DNA of 25,100 bases from an uncultured Butyricicoccus sp. (GTDB lineage Bacteria > Bacillota > Clostridia > Oscillospirales > Butyricicoccaceae), in contig USSI01000004.1 in NCBI GenBank assembly GCA_900557315.1, positions 1 to 25,100 of the forward strand, given 5' to 3'. This document shows positions 15,905-23,520 of this stretch, one piece after another. Every line of letters begins with the position of its first letter. Positions within the stretch are counted from its first letter, which is position 1. A program made the position numbers and the translations under genes. The notes beneath the pieces are model-generated. The model had not been told where the DNA came from, did no database searches, and saw only the letters and a list, made by a program, of their open reading frames with translations.

Positions 15905-18900
15905 ATGAAAATCGCGGAGAATTGTATCAAGCATAATGTAATGACCATCCTGGCGTATATCCTGATCGCCGTGTTTGGTTTTTACTGCTTCCAGTCGCTT
16001 CCGCTCGCGCTCATGCCCGAGATGGAGCTGCCGGTGGCGATTGTCTATTCTACTTATGCGGGTGCAGGCCCGGAGGATATCGAGCAGCAGGTGACAAAAC
16101 CGCTTGAGTCCGCCTGCGCCAGCCTGTCCGGCCTGGAATCGCTGACCTCGACCTCGGCGGAAAACATGTCCATGGTCATCGCGCAGTTTGACTACGGCGT
16201 CAACCTGGATGAAGTGATGACCGATATGCGCGACAACGTGGATATGGTCAAATCCCAGCTGCCGGAGGATGCTTCCGACCCGACGGTTATGTCGATCGAC
16301 ATCGACTCCATGCCGGTTGTCATGGTGGCGCTGCGCGGCAGCGACCTTGCCACCATGCAGTCCATCGCGGAGGATGAACTCGCCCCCGCGCTCGAGCGTC
16401 TGGACGGCGTGGCCTCGGCCGATATTTCGGGCGGCTATGAGAATGAGGTCGCGGTCAAGACAGACGCGGCGCGTCTCAAGGGCTATAACCTGACGGTTTC
16501 TTCGCTTGCCCAGCAGCTCGGCGCGGACAACATGGCCATTCCGGGCGGTGAGCTGGACAGCGGCTCGCAGACGCTGGCTGTGCGCACGGACGGCGAATAC
16601 CAGACGGTGCAGGACGTGAAAAACGCGCTGATCTCACTGCCCGCGGGCGGCACGGTGCGCCTGAACCAGATTGCAGACGTTTCCCTGCAGCCCAAGGACC
16701 AGGACGCGCTTGCCAAGGTCAACGGCGAGGAATGCCTGCTCCTGTCGGTCAACAAGCAGTCCGGCTCGAACACGGTGGAGATCGCTGAGCGCGCCAAGGC
16801 GGAACTGGACAGCCTGACTGCGAATAACCAGTCGATCAGCTGGGACCTGGTTATGGACCAGTCGGATTACATCAACATGACGGTGGACAACGCCATGTCC
16901 AACATCTGGATGGGCGTGCTGTTTGCGGCAATCGTACTGATCGTGTTCCTGCGTGACTTCGGCGCAACGCTGGCGATTTCGATCGCGATGCCCTGCTGCA
17001 TCCTGTTCACCTTCCTGATTATGTTCGCGCTTGATATCACGCTGAACATGATGTCGCTGGGCGGCATTGCGCTCGGCGTCGGTATGATTGTGGATAACTC
17101 GATCGTTGTGCTGGAAAACATCTTCCATTACCGGTCGGACGGCTATGACCGCTGGGAGTCCTGCGTGCAGGGTACCAGGGAGGTCGTCCTGTCGGTCACC
17201 GCGTCCACCCTGACCACGGTCGCGGTATTCCTGCCGATCGGCCTGTCCGGCGGCATGACCGGCATGATGTTCAGGGAATTCTGTATTACGATTGTGGCGC
17301 TGCTTTCCTCGTCGCTGATTATTTCGCTGACGCTGGTGCCGCTGCTGTGCTACATCCTGCTTGACCGCGGCGGCGTGCACCGCATTTCGGGCAGCGACCC
17401 GGGGGTCAAGGAGCGCATGATGGCGGATAAGCCGGGTGCGCGCCGGTATAAAAAGGTGCTGCAACTGTTCATCACCCGCCGCTGGGTGGGTATCGCGGTC
17501 ACCTTCGGTATCTGCGTCATCTCGGTTGTGAGCATTGCGCTGGCCGGTTCCGAGCTGATCCCGGAGATGGACCAGGGGCAGATCAGCGTTTCGGTCGGCA
17601 TGCCGAACGGTTCGACCATGGAGGAAACCGCAGCCATCCAGGACCGCATTGTCGCCATTGCGGAGGAGACCATCCCGGAGATGGAGCAGGTATACTACAG
17701 CACCGGCAGTTCCAGCTCGGTCATGTCGAGCACCTCCGGCTCGAGTGTGACGATTACGCTGGCAGACCTCGAGGACCGAGACCGCTCCTCCAATGAAGTG
17801 GCAAGCCAGCTGCGGCGCGACCTTGCCGATATCGCGGGCTGTGAAATCACGGTTTCCGCGAGCAGTATGTCGGTCGGCGAAGGTTCGGATATCAGCCTGC
17901 AGATGACCGGCGAGGACTACGACCAGCTGGCCGAAGCGGCAAATGACCTTGCGGCGGAAATCGAAGCGCTGCCCGATGCCATCAACGTGGAATCCTCGGC
18001 GGGCGAGCAGGTGCCGCGCGTGGCGGTCAAGATCAACCGGGAAAATGCTTCGCGCTTCGGCCTGACGGCCTCTACCATTGGCGCACTCGTGCGCGGCGAG
18101 CTGACCGGCTCGACTGCGACCACCCTGCGCATGGGCGGCGAGGAATACGATGTGACGGTTTCAGGCGACGAGACGCTTACCCAGGACATTGACGCGCTCA
18201 AGTCGCTGCAGCTGCCGAGCGCTGCGGGGGGCACCGTGCCGCTCTCCATGGTGGCGGATGTGTACACCGAGCTTTCCCCGCAGACCATCGAGCGTATCGA
18301 CCAGTATGAAACGGTGACGATCACGGGCGAATCCGAATCAGGGGACAGCGTCGGCATCACGGCGGCGGTGGATGCGCTGCTGGCGGATTACCAGCTGCCC
18401 GAGGGTGTCGAGATCGAGGAGGGCGATACCGCGGCTTCCAGCATCGCGGAAACCACCCAGTCGCTGATGACCGCGCTGATGGTCGCTATCCTGCTGGTTT
18501 ACTTCATCCTGGCAAGCCAGTTTAACTCGTTCGTGCTGCCGGTTGCGATTATGCTGATCCTGCCGATCGGCCTGCTCGGCTCCATGATGCTGCTGTGGCC
18601 GACCGGGTACAAGGTTTCCATGGTCGCGCTGCTGGCGGTTATCATCCTGGCCGGTACGGTGGTCAACTCGTCGATCGTGCTGGTTGACTATATCCTCCAG
18701 CGCCGGGAGCGCGGCGAGGACAAGGACACCGCGATCCTGAACGCCTGCCCGCGCCGTGTGCGCCCTGTGCTGATGACCGCGCTGACGACCATCCTCGGCC
18801 TGGTGCCGATGGTGTTCTCGGGCGGCGAAGGATCGGAAATGATGCGGCCGATGGGCATCGTCATGATGACCGGCATGGTCATTTCCACCATCGCTACGCT

Positions 18901-19021
18901 GTTCATTACACCGGTGTATTACTCCATCACGGACAGCATTGTCGAAGCTGTCAAAAAACGGTTTAAGCGGACGAAAAAGGAGAGCCGCTGGCGTAAAAAA
19001 CTGAAAAAGAAAGAGGAGTGA
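15905..19021 (+). CDS. RND (HAE1/AcrB-type) efflux permease
   Basis: A full-length 1038-residue RND pump with the duplicated layout: TM1 near residue 15, a large external loop, TM2-6 (about 330-480), a second external loop (about 540-855), and TM8-12 to about 1010, with a Lys-rich cytoplasmic tail. Motifs include AGAGPEDIEQQVTKPLE and LNMMSLGGIALGVGMIVDNS followed by IVVLENI. Asp397 occupies the AcrB Asp407 proton-relay position, with Asn398 at the next place. In TM10 the AcrB Lys940 position is replaced (GTVVNSSIVLVDY, Asn921), a pattern common in Gram-positive RND pumps. The start ATG lies 7 nt after the adaptor stop, with GGGGAGGG overlapping that gene's end. Substrate unknown: drugs, lipids or surfactant-like molecules are all possible. 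Confidence 0.93.
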   Translation: MKIAENCIKHNVMTILAYILIAVFGFYCFQSLPLALMPEMELPVAIVYSTYAGAGPEDIEQQVTKPLESACASLSGLESLTSTSAENMSMVIAQFDYGVNLDEVMTDMRDNVDMVKSQLPEDASDPTVMSIDIDSMPVVMVALRGSDLATMQSIAEDELAPALERLDGVASADISGGYENEVAVKTDAARLKGYNLTVSSLAQQLGADNMAIPGGELDSGSQTLAVRTDGEYQTVQDVKNALISLPAGGTVRLNQIADVSLQPKDQDALAKVNGEECLLLSVNKQSGSNTVEIAERAKAELDSLTANNQSISWDLVMDQSDYINMTVDNAMSNIWMGVLFAAIVLIVFLRDFGATLAISIAMPCCILFTFLIMFALDITLNMMSLGGIALGVGMIVDNSIVVLENIFHYRSDGYDRWESCVQGTREVVLSVTASTLTTVAVFLPIGLSGGMTGMMFREFCITIVALLSSSLIISLTLVPLLCYILLDRGGVHRISGSDPGVKERMMADKPGARRYKKVLQLFITRRWVGIAVTFGICVISVVSIALAGSELIPEMDQGQISVSVGMPNGSTMEETAAIQDRIVAIAEETIPEMEQVYYSTGSSSSVMSSTSGSSVTITLADLEDRDRSSNEVASQLRRDLADIAGCEITVSASSMSVGEGSDISLQMTGEDYDQLAEAANDLAAEIEALPDAINVESSAGEQVPRVAVKINRENASRFGLTASTIGALVRGELTGSTATTLRMGGEEYDVTVSGDETLTQDIDALKSLQLPSAAGGTVPLSMVADVYTELSPQTIERIDQYETVTITGESESGDSVGITAAVDALLADYQLPEGVEIEEGDTAASSIAETTQSLMTALMVAILLVYFILASQFNSFVLPVAIMLILPIGLLGSMMLLWPTGYKVSMVALLAVIILAGTVVNSSIVLVDYILQRRERGEDKDTAILNACPRRVRPVLMTALTTILGLVPMVFSGGEGSEMMRPMGIVMMTGMVISTIATLFITPVYYSITDSIVEAVKKRFKRTKKESRWRKKLKKKEE

Positions 19022-19044
19022 CCGATCCGGCGGACAACTGCTTG

Positions 19045-19073
19045 TTGCAATTTCCGGCCGGATACGGTATGAT
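19045..19073 (+). promoter_or_regulatory. Sigma-A promoter for the small lipoprotein gene
   Basis: -35 TTGCAA (19045-19050), exactly 17 nt, -10 TATGAT (19068-19073). It lies just after the RND stop codon, so the lipoprotein can be expressed separately. Confidence 0.65.
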
Positions 19074-19076
19074 TAA

Positions 19077-19103
19077 GGCGGCGCCGCAGGTTGCGGCGCC
19101 GCC
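19077..19103 (+). terminator. Very stable GC hairpin between RND gene and lipoprotein gene
   Basis: An 11-bp perfect stem, GGCGGCGCCGC paired with GCGGCGCCGCC, loop AGGTT. There is no T-run after it, so as a classical terminator it is incomplete. It begins at about +1 of the transcript from the 19045-19073 promoter and could instead be a 5' protective hairpin or attenuator of the RND read-through. Confidence 0.5.
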
Positions 19104-19144
19104 TGATCTATACATGAATGGGAAATGGGAGGAAGGGCGGAAAT

Positions 19145-19816
19145 ATGAAACAGGCGATTGCTTATGCCGCGCTCTGCGCCCTGCTTTTATCCGGCTGCGC
19201 GCAGCAGACCAGTGTGGTGGAACCGGCGGCCGGGCAGACGGGGGCCGCCAATCCGCAGGTACAGGCGCTCGAACAGGCGGAGCAGGCAGGCCTGCTGGAG
19301 CCTGCGGCAGGCGATATGCTGAGCGAGGAAGAGGCGCTCAAACGGGTGTCGGACACGATTGATACCACCTCATATCGGGTTGAGCAGACCGGGGAGACGC
19401 TGTCTGTCGGGGGCGAGGAAGGGCAGGCGCACGAGTATCTGGTGTTTGCGGTCAGCCGGGACACCGGCGAAGCGGTGGGCCGGATCGCCATTGACCGCAC
19501 GACCGGCGAAAAATACAATTACCTGGGGGACGGGGTGCTCGAGGATTACACGACCTTCCCGCTGTACGATGCACAGGCGGAAGAACGGCTGGGATGGCCG
19601 GGTGTCTATGTCAGTGCAGCGAATTTCTCGCTGACCATCTCGCAGGAGGAGGACGGCGCGTTCCTTTACGCTTTTTCGGACGGCACCGAAGGCACGGCTG
19701 CGGTGACGGGCGACACGGCCAAGTCCGCGGACGGGGAGATCAACTTCCTGCTGGCGGATCACATCATCACGGTCGCGGGCGGAGGCCTGACCGGCAACTA
19801 TACCGCGCAGGAATAA
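19145..19816 (+). CDS. Putative lipoprotein, PepSY-like, unknown function
   Basis: About 223 residues with a signal peptide and lipobox L15-S-G-C18. The middle resembles a PepSY-type fold: an EEALKRVSDTI helix, then strands with HEYLVFAVSRDTGEAVGRIA and IDRTTGEKYNYLG, where the D-x-TTGE pattern is characteristic. This resemblance is by eye only. The C-terminal third is acidic and small-residue-rich. The ATG at 19145 has GGGAGGAAGGGCGG upstream; an in-frame ATG at 19118 lacks a good site. It follows the RND operon but has its own promoter and is closed by a strong terminator. A role as an accessory surface protein of the pump is only guilt by position. Confidence 0.7.
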   Translation: MKQAIAYAALCALLLSGCAQQTSVVEPAAGQTGAANPQVQALEQAEQAGLLEPAAGDMLSEEEALKRVSDTIDTTSYRVEQTGETLSVGGEEGQAHEYLVFAVSRDTGEAVGRIAIDRTTGEKYNYLGDGVLEDYTTFPLYDAQAEERLGWPGVYVSAANFSLTISQEEDGAFLYAFSDGTEGTAAVTGDTAKSADGEINFLLADHIITVAGGGLTGNYTAQE

Positions 19817-19847
19817 TGGGAAAAGCCCGCGGCTCTGCCGCGCATGG

Positions 19848-19877
19848 AAAAACAGGCCGCATTCGCGGCCTGTTTTT
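19848..19877. terminator. Bidirectional intrinsic terminator
   Basis: AAAAACAGGCCGC-ATTC-GCGGCCTGTTTTT, a 13-bp stem including the A/T arms, followed by GTTTTT. It separates the converging lipoprotein (+) and spoIIQ-like (-) genes. Confidence 0.92.
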
Positions 19878-19924
19878 GTTTTTCGGCGCAGCGGGTTTGA
19901 TGAGAAACGAGCCTCCGGGCGCCA

Positions 19925-20671
19925 TTATTCGATTTCGCTCTCGCCCAGCAGTTCGAGTACGTCTACCGGCGTGCCTGCGCGGGCGGTTTCCACGTGCAGG
20001 TGCGTGCCGAGCGCGGCCTCCGCGTCGATGGTCTCCGCGACGGCGCCAAGCGCCTCGCCCGCCGTCACGGCCTGTCCTGCGGTCACGCGCACGTCAGTCA
20101 GGCCGCGGTAGGTGGAGGTGAGGTCGGCGTCATGCGACAGGGTGACGCAGGTGCCGTACAGGCCGTCCTCGAATACCTCCTGTACCGTGCCGTCGGTCAG
20201 GGCAAGCACGGTCTCGCCCGGTTCGGCGGCGAAGTCCGTGCCGGTGTGCACGCGCCAGTCGCCGAAGGTCGGCTGGAACAGCAGCTCATCGCCCGAGAAC
20301 GGCGTGATGACCGCGCCCGAGGCCGGACGCACATAAATGGGCGCAGATACCGTGGTGACAGGTGCGGGTGCGCTGGTTTCTTCGGTTTCCGCCGGCGCCT
20401 CATCCTGAGACTCATCCGGCGCCTCGGGCTGCTCCGCCTCCGGTGCGGCGGCATCCTCGGACAGGACCGGGGTGTCCGCAGTCAGGTCGGGCAGTTCCTC
20501 GGCCGGCGTGACGATGGGGGCATCCGCCTCGGCCTGTGTCTGCTCCGGCTCGGACGCGCTCGTCCAGAGCACCCACGCGGATACCGCGATAATCAGGCAG
20601 CAAATGGTCAGGATGGTGTAGAAACCGCGTGTTGAAAGGGCAGCGGTGTGTTTGGAATTATATTGTTTCAT
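19925..20671 (-). CDS. spoIIQ: SpoIIQ-like M23 (LytM) endopeptidase, forespore membrane
   Basis: A 248-residue bitopic protein: short cytoplasmic N-terminus, one TM helix (about 17-36), a long Glu/Pro/Ala linker (41-110) and a C-terminal LytM domain. The domain starts IYVRPASGAVITPFSGDELL, a SpoIIQ-like opening. All expected zinc and catalytic positions are present: H142 and D146 (HTGTD), H180 (LSHD), H224 and H226 (HLHVE). Clostridial SpoIIQ commonly keeps a complete zinc site, whereas B. subtilis SpoIIQ lost it. In sporulation, SpoIIQ sits in the forespore membrane and joins SpoIIIAH across the intermembrane space. GGAGGT precedes the ATG. The promoter is forespore-like (20694-20724). A vegetative M23 hydrolase is a less likely alternative. 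Confidence 0.82.
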   Translation of the reverse strand: MKQYNSKHTAALSTRGFYTILTICCLIIAVSAWVLWTSASEPEQTQAEADAPIVTPAEELPDLTADTPVLSEDAAAPEAEQPEAPDESQDEAPAETEETSAPAPVTTVSAPIYVRPASGAVITPFSGDELLFQPTFGDWRVHTGTDFAAEPGETVLALTDGTVQEVFEDGLYGTCVTLSHDADLTSTYRGLTDVRVTAGQAVTAGEALGAVAETIDAEAALGTHLHVETARAGTPVDVLELLGESEIE

Positions 20672-20693
20672 ATCCCTTTACCTCCGTTGCCCC

Positions 20694-20724
20694 AAGTATG
20701 CACAGGAAAAACGGAAAATATACA
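20694..20724 (-). promoter_or_regulatory. Forespore sigma-F/G-like promoter of spoIIQ-like gene
   Basis: On the minus strand: TGTATA (20719-20724), 18 nt, CATACTT (20694-20700), close to the sigma-G type TGnATA-N17/18-CATACTA. The leader to the ribosome binding site is only about 10 nt. A sigma-E reading of the same bases (GTATATTT, CATACTTG) is also possible. Confidence 0.6.
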
Positions 20725-20751
20725 GCATTTTATCGCGCAAAAAACAGAAAT

Positions 20752-20775
20752 CCCCCGCTTCGGTTGAAGCGGGGG
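20752..20775 (-). terminator. Intrinsic terminator of the uroporphyrinogen-decarboxylase-like gene
   Basis: Perfect 10-bp stem CCCCCGCTTC-GGTT-GAAGCGGGGG. On the minus strand it is followed by ATTTCTGTTTTTT. It lies 42 nt past the stop codon and directly before the spoIIQ promoter. Confidence 0.9.
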
Positions 20776-20816
20776 TTCCGTTTGCTGTATCGAGAGAGGG
20801 GATTGTGTCAAATTCA

Positions 20817-22169
20817 TCAGCCGTAAACACGGGCGACTTCCTCGCGGGCGATCTCAACCCAGCGGGAGGCGTTGCGCGGGTTGTGGCCCAGCGTGTGGTT
20901 GTCCTTCATGAGCAGTTCGACCTTGTTGCCGTTCTGCTTGCAGTATTCGAGCACATCGTGCAGACGGCAGCGGATATAGTCCTCGTCCGGCTGCGGGACG
21001 GCGATATCGGTCGGGCTGACCTTGTAGCAGTAGATGTAGTCGCCCTTCAGGTATTCGCTCATCTTGCGGCTGTCCGCCCACTGGGATACGGACACGCGGC
21101 GCAGGCGCGGGATCGCTTCTTTCACATATTCCCAGCGGCCGTCCATGCCCTCGCAGCAGCCATAGTAGTTCAGGCCGAACTTTTCCGCAAGCTCATGCTG
21201 GTAGGGCAGCAGGAACTCCTTGACCATCTCGGGCGAAACCTCGCTGGTCTCCTGCGCTTCGTTGAAGCCCCACATATCCATCAGCTTGACCTGCCCCGGG
21301 GTGCCGTGCAGCTCGGAGGTGTAGCCGATGCCGCCCGAACCGATGTACATGCTGCCGGCGTTGTTGGGCAGCAGGCCGTTTTTCTCCAGATAATCGAATT
21401 TATGCAGGTAACCGTCCGTGAACAGGCGCATCATCTCATGCACCTTGTCCGGATAGTCGTAAAAGTCGCACATCATGTTTTCCATGCCGCGCAGGTTGGA
21501 ATAGGACAGCGACAGGTCGGGCGACCACCACCACTTGTGGCGGAATTCGACCTCGAGCAGGCCGTCGAATACGTCCTTGGCGAGCTCGAACGCCTTGTTG
21601 GAGGCTTCCCAGTCCACATGGATCTCGGGGGTTTTGATGACCGTGGACAGGTCAAGCTCCTCGAATTCTTCCTCCTCCAGGTCGGCCAGCGGGCTTTTCC
21701 AGACATAGGCTTCGCCCTTGGTGGGATCGCCGATGCGCTCTTCCGAGATGCCCCAGCCGGTATCCACCGCATGATAGGGCAGGTAAAGCTTGGCCTCGAC
21801 CACCTTGTCGTCCTTCATGACCTCGGCCCAGTAGATTTCCTTGCGCAGCCACATCTCCCAGTCGCCGGCCATTTCGCCCTCGCACTTGATGGTTTCGTTC
21901 CAGGGGAAAATTTCGTTCCAGCCGTTTTCGCAGTCGATGAAAATGACCGGCTGCTCGGTCTTCAGGTCGTTATGCGCGGTCCACAGCGCAATTTTTTCCT
22001 GTTCGTACGGGCGCTCGGCCAGTTCGCGCAGGCGTGCGCCCAGCTCGCGCAGGATGGCGCGGTCATGGTCGGATACCACGCATTGCTCTACGGGCCAGCC
22101 GTGTACCATCAGGTTGCCGCCCTGCCCCTGGTCAATCCGGTTTACGCCGACAATTTCGTCCACTTTCAT
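20817..22169 (-). CDS. Uroporphyrinogen-decarboxylase/MtaA-fold protein, probable corrinoid-type methyltransferase relative
   Basis: About 450 residues, recognised as a member of the URO-D-like superfamily that includes methylcobamide:CoM methyltransferases (MtaA/CmuA) and many unassigned clostridial proteins. It is longer than true HemE (about 350). Supporting features are the C-terminal FGLNYYGCCEGMDGRWEYVK block, where Cys338, Cys339 and Glu340 are candidate zinc ligands as in MtaA-type enzymes, then IPRLRRVSVSQWADSRKMSE, a typical barrel strand-helix region. The middle contains many Trp/acidic residues. The ATG at 22169 is chosen because AAGGAGAA lies 7 nt upstream; the open frame to 22433 runs through the promoter. 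No corrinoid protein or activating enzyme is nearby. The divergent AraC regulator is the likely controller. Substrate unknown. Confidence 0.7.
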   Translation of the reverse strand: MKVDEIVGVNRIDQGQGGNLMVHGWPVEQCVVSDHDRAILRELGARLRELAERPYEQEKIALWTAHNDLKTEQPVIFIDCENGWNEIFPWNETIKCEGEMAGDWEMWLRKEIYWAEVMKDDKVVEAKLYLPYHAVDTGWGISEERIGDPTKGEAYVWKSPLADLEEEEFEELDLSTVIKTPEIHVDWEASNKAFELAKDVFDGLLEVEFRHKWWWSPDLSLSYSNLRGMENMMCDFYDYPDKVHEMMRLFTDGYLHKFDYLEKNGLLPNNAGSMYIGSGGIGYTSELHGTPGQVKLMDMWGFNEAQETSEVSPEMVKEFLLPYQHELAEKFGLNYYGCCEGMDGRWEYVKEAIPRLRRVSVSQWADSRKMSEYLKGDYIYCYKVSPTDIAVPQPDEDYIRCRLHDVLEYCKQNGNKVELLMKDNHTLGHNPRNASRWVEIAREEVARVYG

Positions 22170-22236
22170 AGCAATTCTCCTTTTCACTCTGGGATATCGC
22201 CCTGCGGCAGACAGAGCCGCGGGGAAGGCGTCCGTG

Positions 22237-22256
22237 CGCAATTTTATAAAATTGCG
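22237..22256. repeat. 20-bp perfect palindrome in the URO-D-like gene leader
   Basis: CGCAATTTTATAAAATTGCG is fully self-complementary, about 25 nt downstream of the predicted transcript start and 68 nt before the start codon. It may be a dimeric repressor operator or an RNA hairpin. Confidence 0.75.
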
Positions 22257-22281
22257 GCAGCTGTTTCTGCTTTCTATGGGT

Positions 22282-22310
22282 AAGATATCACATTGCGGCG
22301 GGGAATGCAA
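22282..22310 (-). promoter_or_regulatory. Sigma-A promoter of the URO-D-like gene
   Basis: On the minus strand: -35 TTGCAT (22305-22310), 17-nt spacer, -10 TATCTT (22282-22287). The leader is a little over 100 nt. Confidence 0.6.
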
Positions 22311-22457
22311 CTGCCGGAAAATGCGCATGGACACCGGTTTGTGCATTTTGGCATGGCACTTACGGCTTGTATTTTGCATAAAAAGTAAAAATAATAAAGA
22401 TAGAATTTGTGCAATATATCTGTAAATACGCAATTCTCGGAAAAAACTTCAGAAAAG

Positions 22458-22540
22458 TTATCATGCCCCGCTCCGTCTGCTCCGGCGCAAAATTTTTTGT
22501 GTAAAAAAAGATGATAATTTTCCGAAAGTATTTATCATGC
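22458..22540. repeat. Direct TTATCATGC repeats and inverted ATGATAA: candidate AraC-type sites
   Basis: TTATCATGC occurs at 22458-22466 and 22532-22540, 74 bp apart (about seven helical turns), each preceded by a similar CnGAAA-AGT context. An inverted half site ATGATAA lies at 22511-22517. The downstream copy covers the -35 box of the araC-type promoter. Confidence 0.5.
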
Positions 22541-22559
22541 AAAGCTATTGTGCTATACT
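22531..22559 (+). promoter_or_regulatory. Extended -10 promoter of the AraC-type gene
   Basis: TGCTATACT (22551-22559) is a TGn-extended -10 (TATACT at 22554-22559); a weak -35 TTTATC lies at 22531-22536 with a 17-nt spacer. The -35 overlaps a TTATCATGC repeat, suggesting autoregulation. Confidence 0.62.
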
Positions 22560-22603
22560 GTTGGAAGTGGTAAAATAATTATTTTTTTCGGAGGGATATC
22601 GCC

Positions 22604-23455
22604 ATGCTGTGTCAAAATGAGACCGGGGTGCTGTCCGGTTCGGAGATTTTTTTCAATACGGTCGGCGCGGCCACCAAGCGCCTGCTGTATTATGTCAATT
22701 TCTGCGGGCACTATTTCTGTGAACGCGGTTATAAGATCAGGCGCAGCTATGTGGCAAACCTGCTGCTCATGCTGGTGGACCAGGGGGAGATGCGGCTGGA
22801 GTACCGCGGCAGGCGCTATACCGCGAACCCCGGGGATATTGTCCTGATGGACTGCACCTTCCCGCAGTATTACGATACGGCGGATTATGTGGAGTTCTAC
22901 TGGATGCACCTTTCCGGGCTGAACGCCTTTGAGCTGTGCGAGTACCTGACGAATGCGAACGACGGCATCCTGTACCGCACGCCGAACAACGAAAAGGCGG
23001 CCGAGCTGTTCCGGCTGATTGTGTCGCAGTATGCAACCAACCAGCCGGTCGGCGACGCTGAGCAGTCCCGCCTGCTGTATAACATCCTGTGCTACCTGAT
23101 GCCCGATGCGCAGGCGCCGCGGCAGTCCGAGGTGGGTGGGCCGGTGCAGCGGGTGATCCAGTATATCCAGGCGCATCTGAACGAGGACCTGAGCCTCAAC
23201 CGGCTGGCGGCCGAGGTGTATCTCAGCCCGTCCCACCTGATCCGCCTGTTCCGTGAGGAAACCCGGCATTCCCCGCACGAGTATATCATCCTGATGCGCA
23301 TGGACCGCGCCAAGTACCTGCTCAAGACCACGTCCATCCCGATCAAGGAGATCGCTTATGAGGTGGGCTACCGGTCGGAATCCAGCTTTTCCGGCGCATT
23401 TACCGAACGGATCGGGATTTCGCCTCGCCGGTTCCGGGAACTGCCCCTCGGCTGA
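22604..23455 (+). CDS. AraC/XylS-family transcriptional regulator with cupin sensor domain
   Basis: A 283-residue regulator. The N-terminal half is an AraC-type cupin (YRGRRYTANPGDIVLMDCTF around 68-87, followed by the EFYWMHLSG strand), a small-ligand sensor. The C-terminal DNA-binding domain has two helix-turn-helix units: LNEDLSLNRLAAEVYLSPSH with LIRLFREETRHSP, then PIKEIAYEVGYRSESSFSGA ending ERIGISPRRFREL. CGGAGGGA precedes the ATG. It is divergent from the URO-D-like gene, which it probably controls, and its own promoter overlaps repeat sequences. The inducer is unknown. Confidence 0.92.
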   Translation: MLCQNETGVLSGSEIFFNTVGAATKRLLYYVNFCGHYFCERGYKIRRSYVANLLLMLVDQGEMRLEYRGRRYTANPGDIVLMDCTFPQYYDTADYVEFYWMHLSGLNAFELCEYLTNANDGILYRTPNNEKAAELFRLIVSQYATNQPVGDAEQSRLLYNILCYLMPDAQAPRQSEVGGPVQRVIQYIQAHLNEDLSLNRLAAEVYLSPSHLIRLFREETRHSPHEYIILMRMDRAKYLLKTTSIPIKEIAYEVGYRSESSFSGAFTERIGISPRRFRELPLG

Positions 23456-23476
23456 GCCGCGCAGATTAGACAAATC

Positions 23477-23508
23477 AACAGCCCGCCGGCGCTGCCCGGC
23501 GGGCTGTT
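23477..23508. terminator. Bidirectional hairpin terminator between araC-type gene and spoIID
   Basis: Perfect 13-bp stem AACAGCCCGCCGG / CCGGCGGGCTGTT, 6-nt loop. TTTG follows on the plus strand. It separates two converging genes. Confidence 0.8.
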
Positions 23509-23520
23509 TGCGTTGGGCGC

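Larger units (their letters stand above)
22170..22603. other. 434-bp divergent regulatory region between URO-D-like gene and araC-type gene
   Basis: No gene is supported here; open frames crossing it lack ribosome binding sites. It holds a minus-strand promoter (22282-22310), a plus-strand extended -10 promoter (22531-22559), a 20-bp perfect palindrome (22237-22256), paired TTATCATGC repeats (22458 and 22532), and a strongly AT-rich centre (about 22370-22430) with two TGTGCA motifs (22340 and 22408). Confidence 0.7.

Noticed and set aside
14257..15948. 563-codon minus-strand frame opposite the HlyD-type gene
   Set aside because: Arg/His/Leu-rich shadow of the coiled-coil coding region, with no start signals.
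20646..22283. 545-codon plus-strand frame opposite the URO-D-like gene
   Set aside because: It runs through a terminator, a promoter and the real gene in antisense; no start signals.
22423..22440. Catabolite-responsive element (cre) near TGTAAATACGCAATTC
   Set aside because: Spacing between the half sites does not fit the cre consensus.
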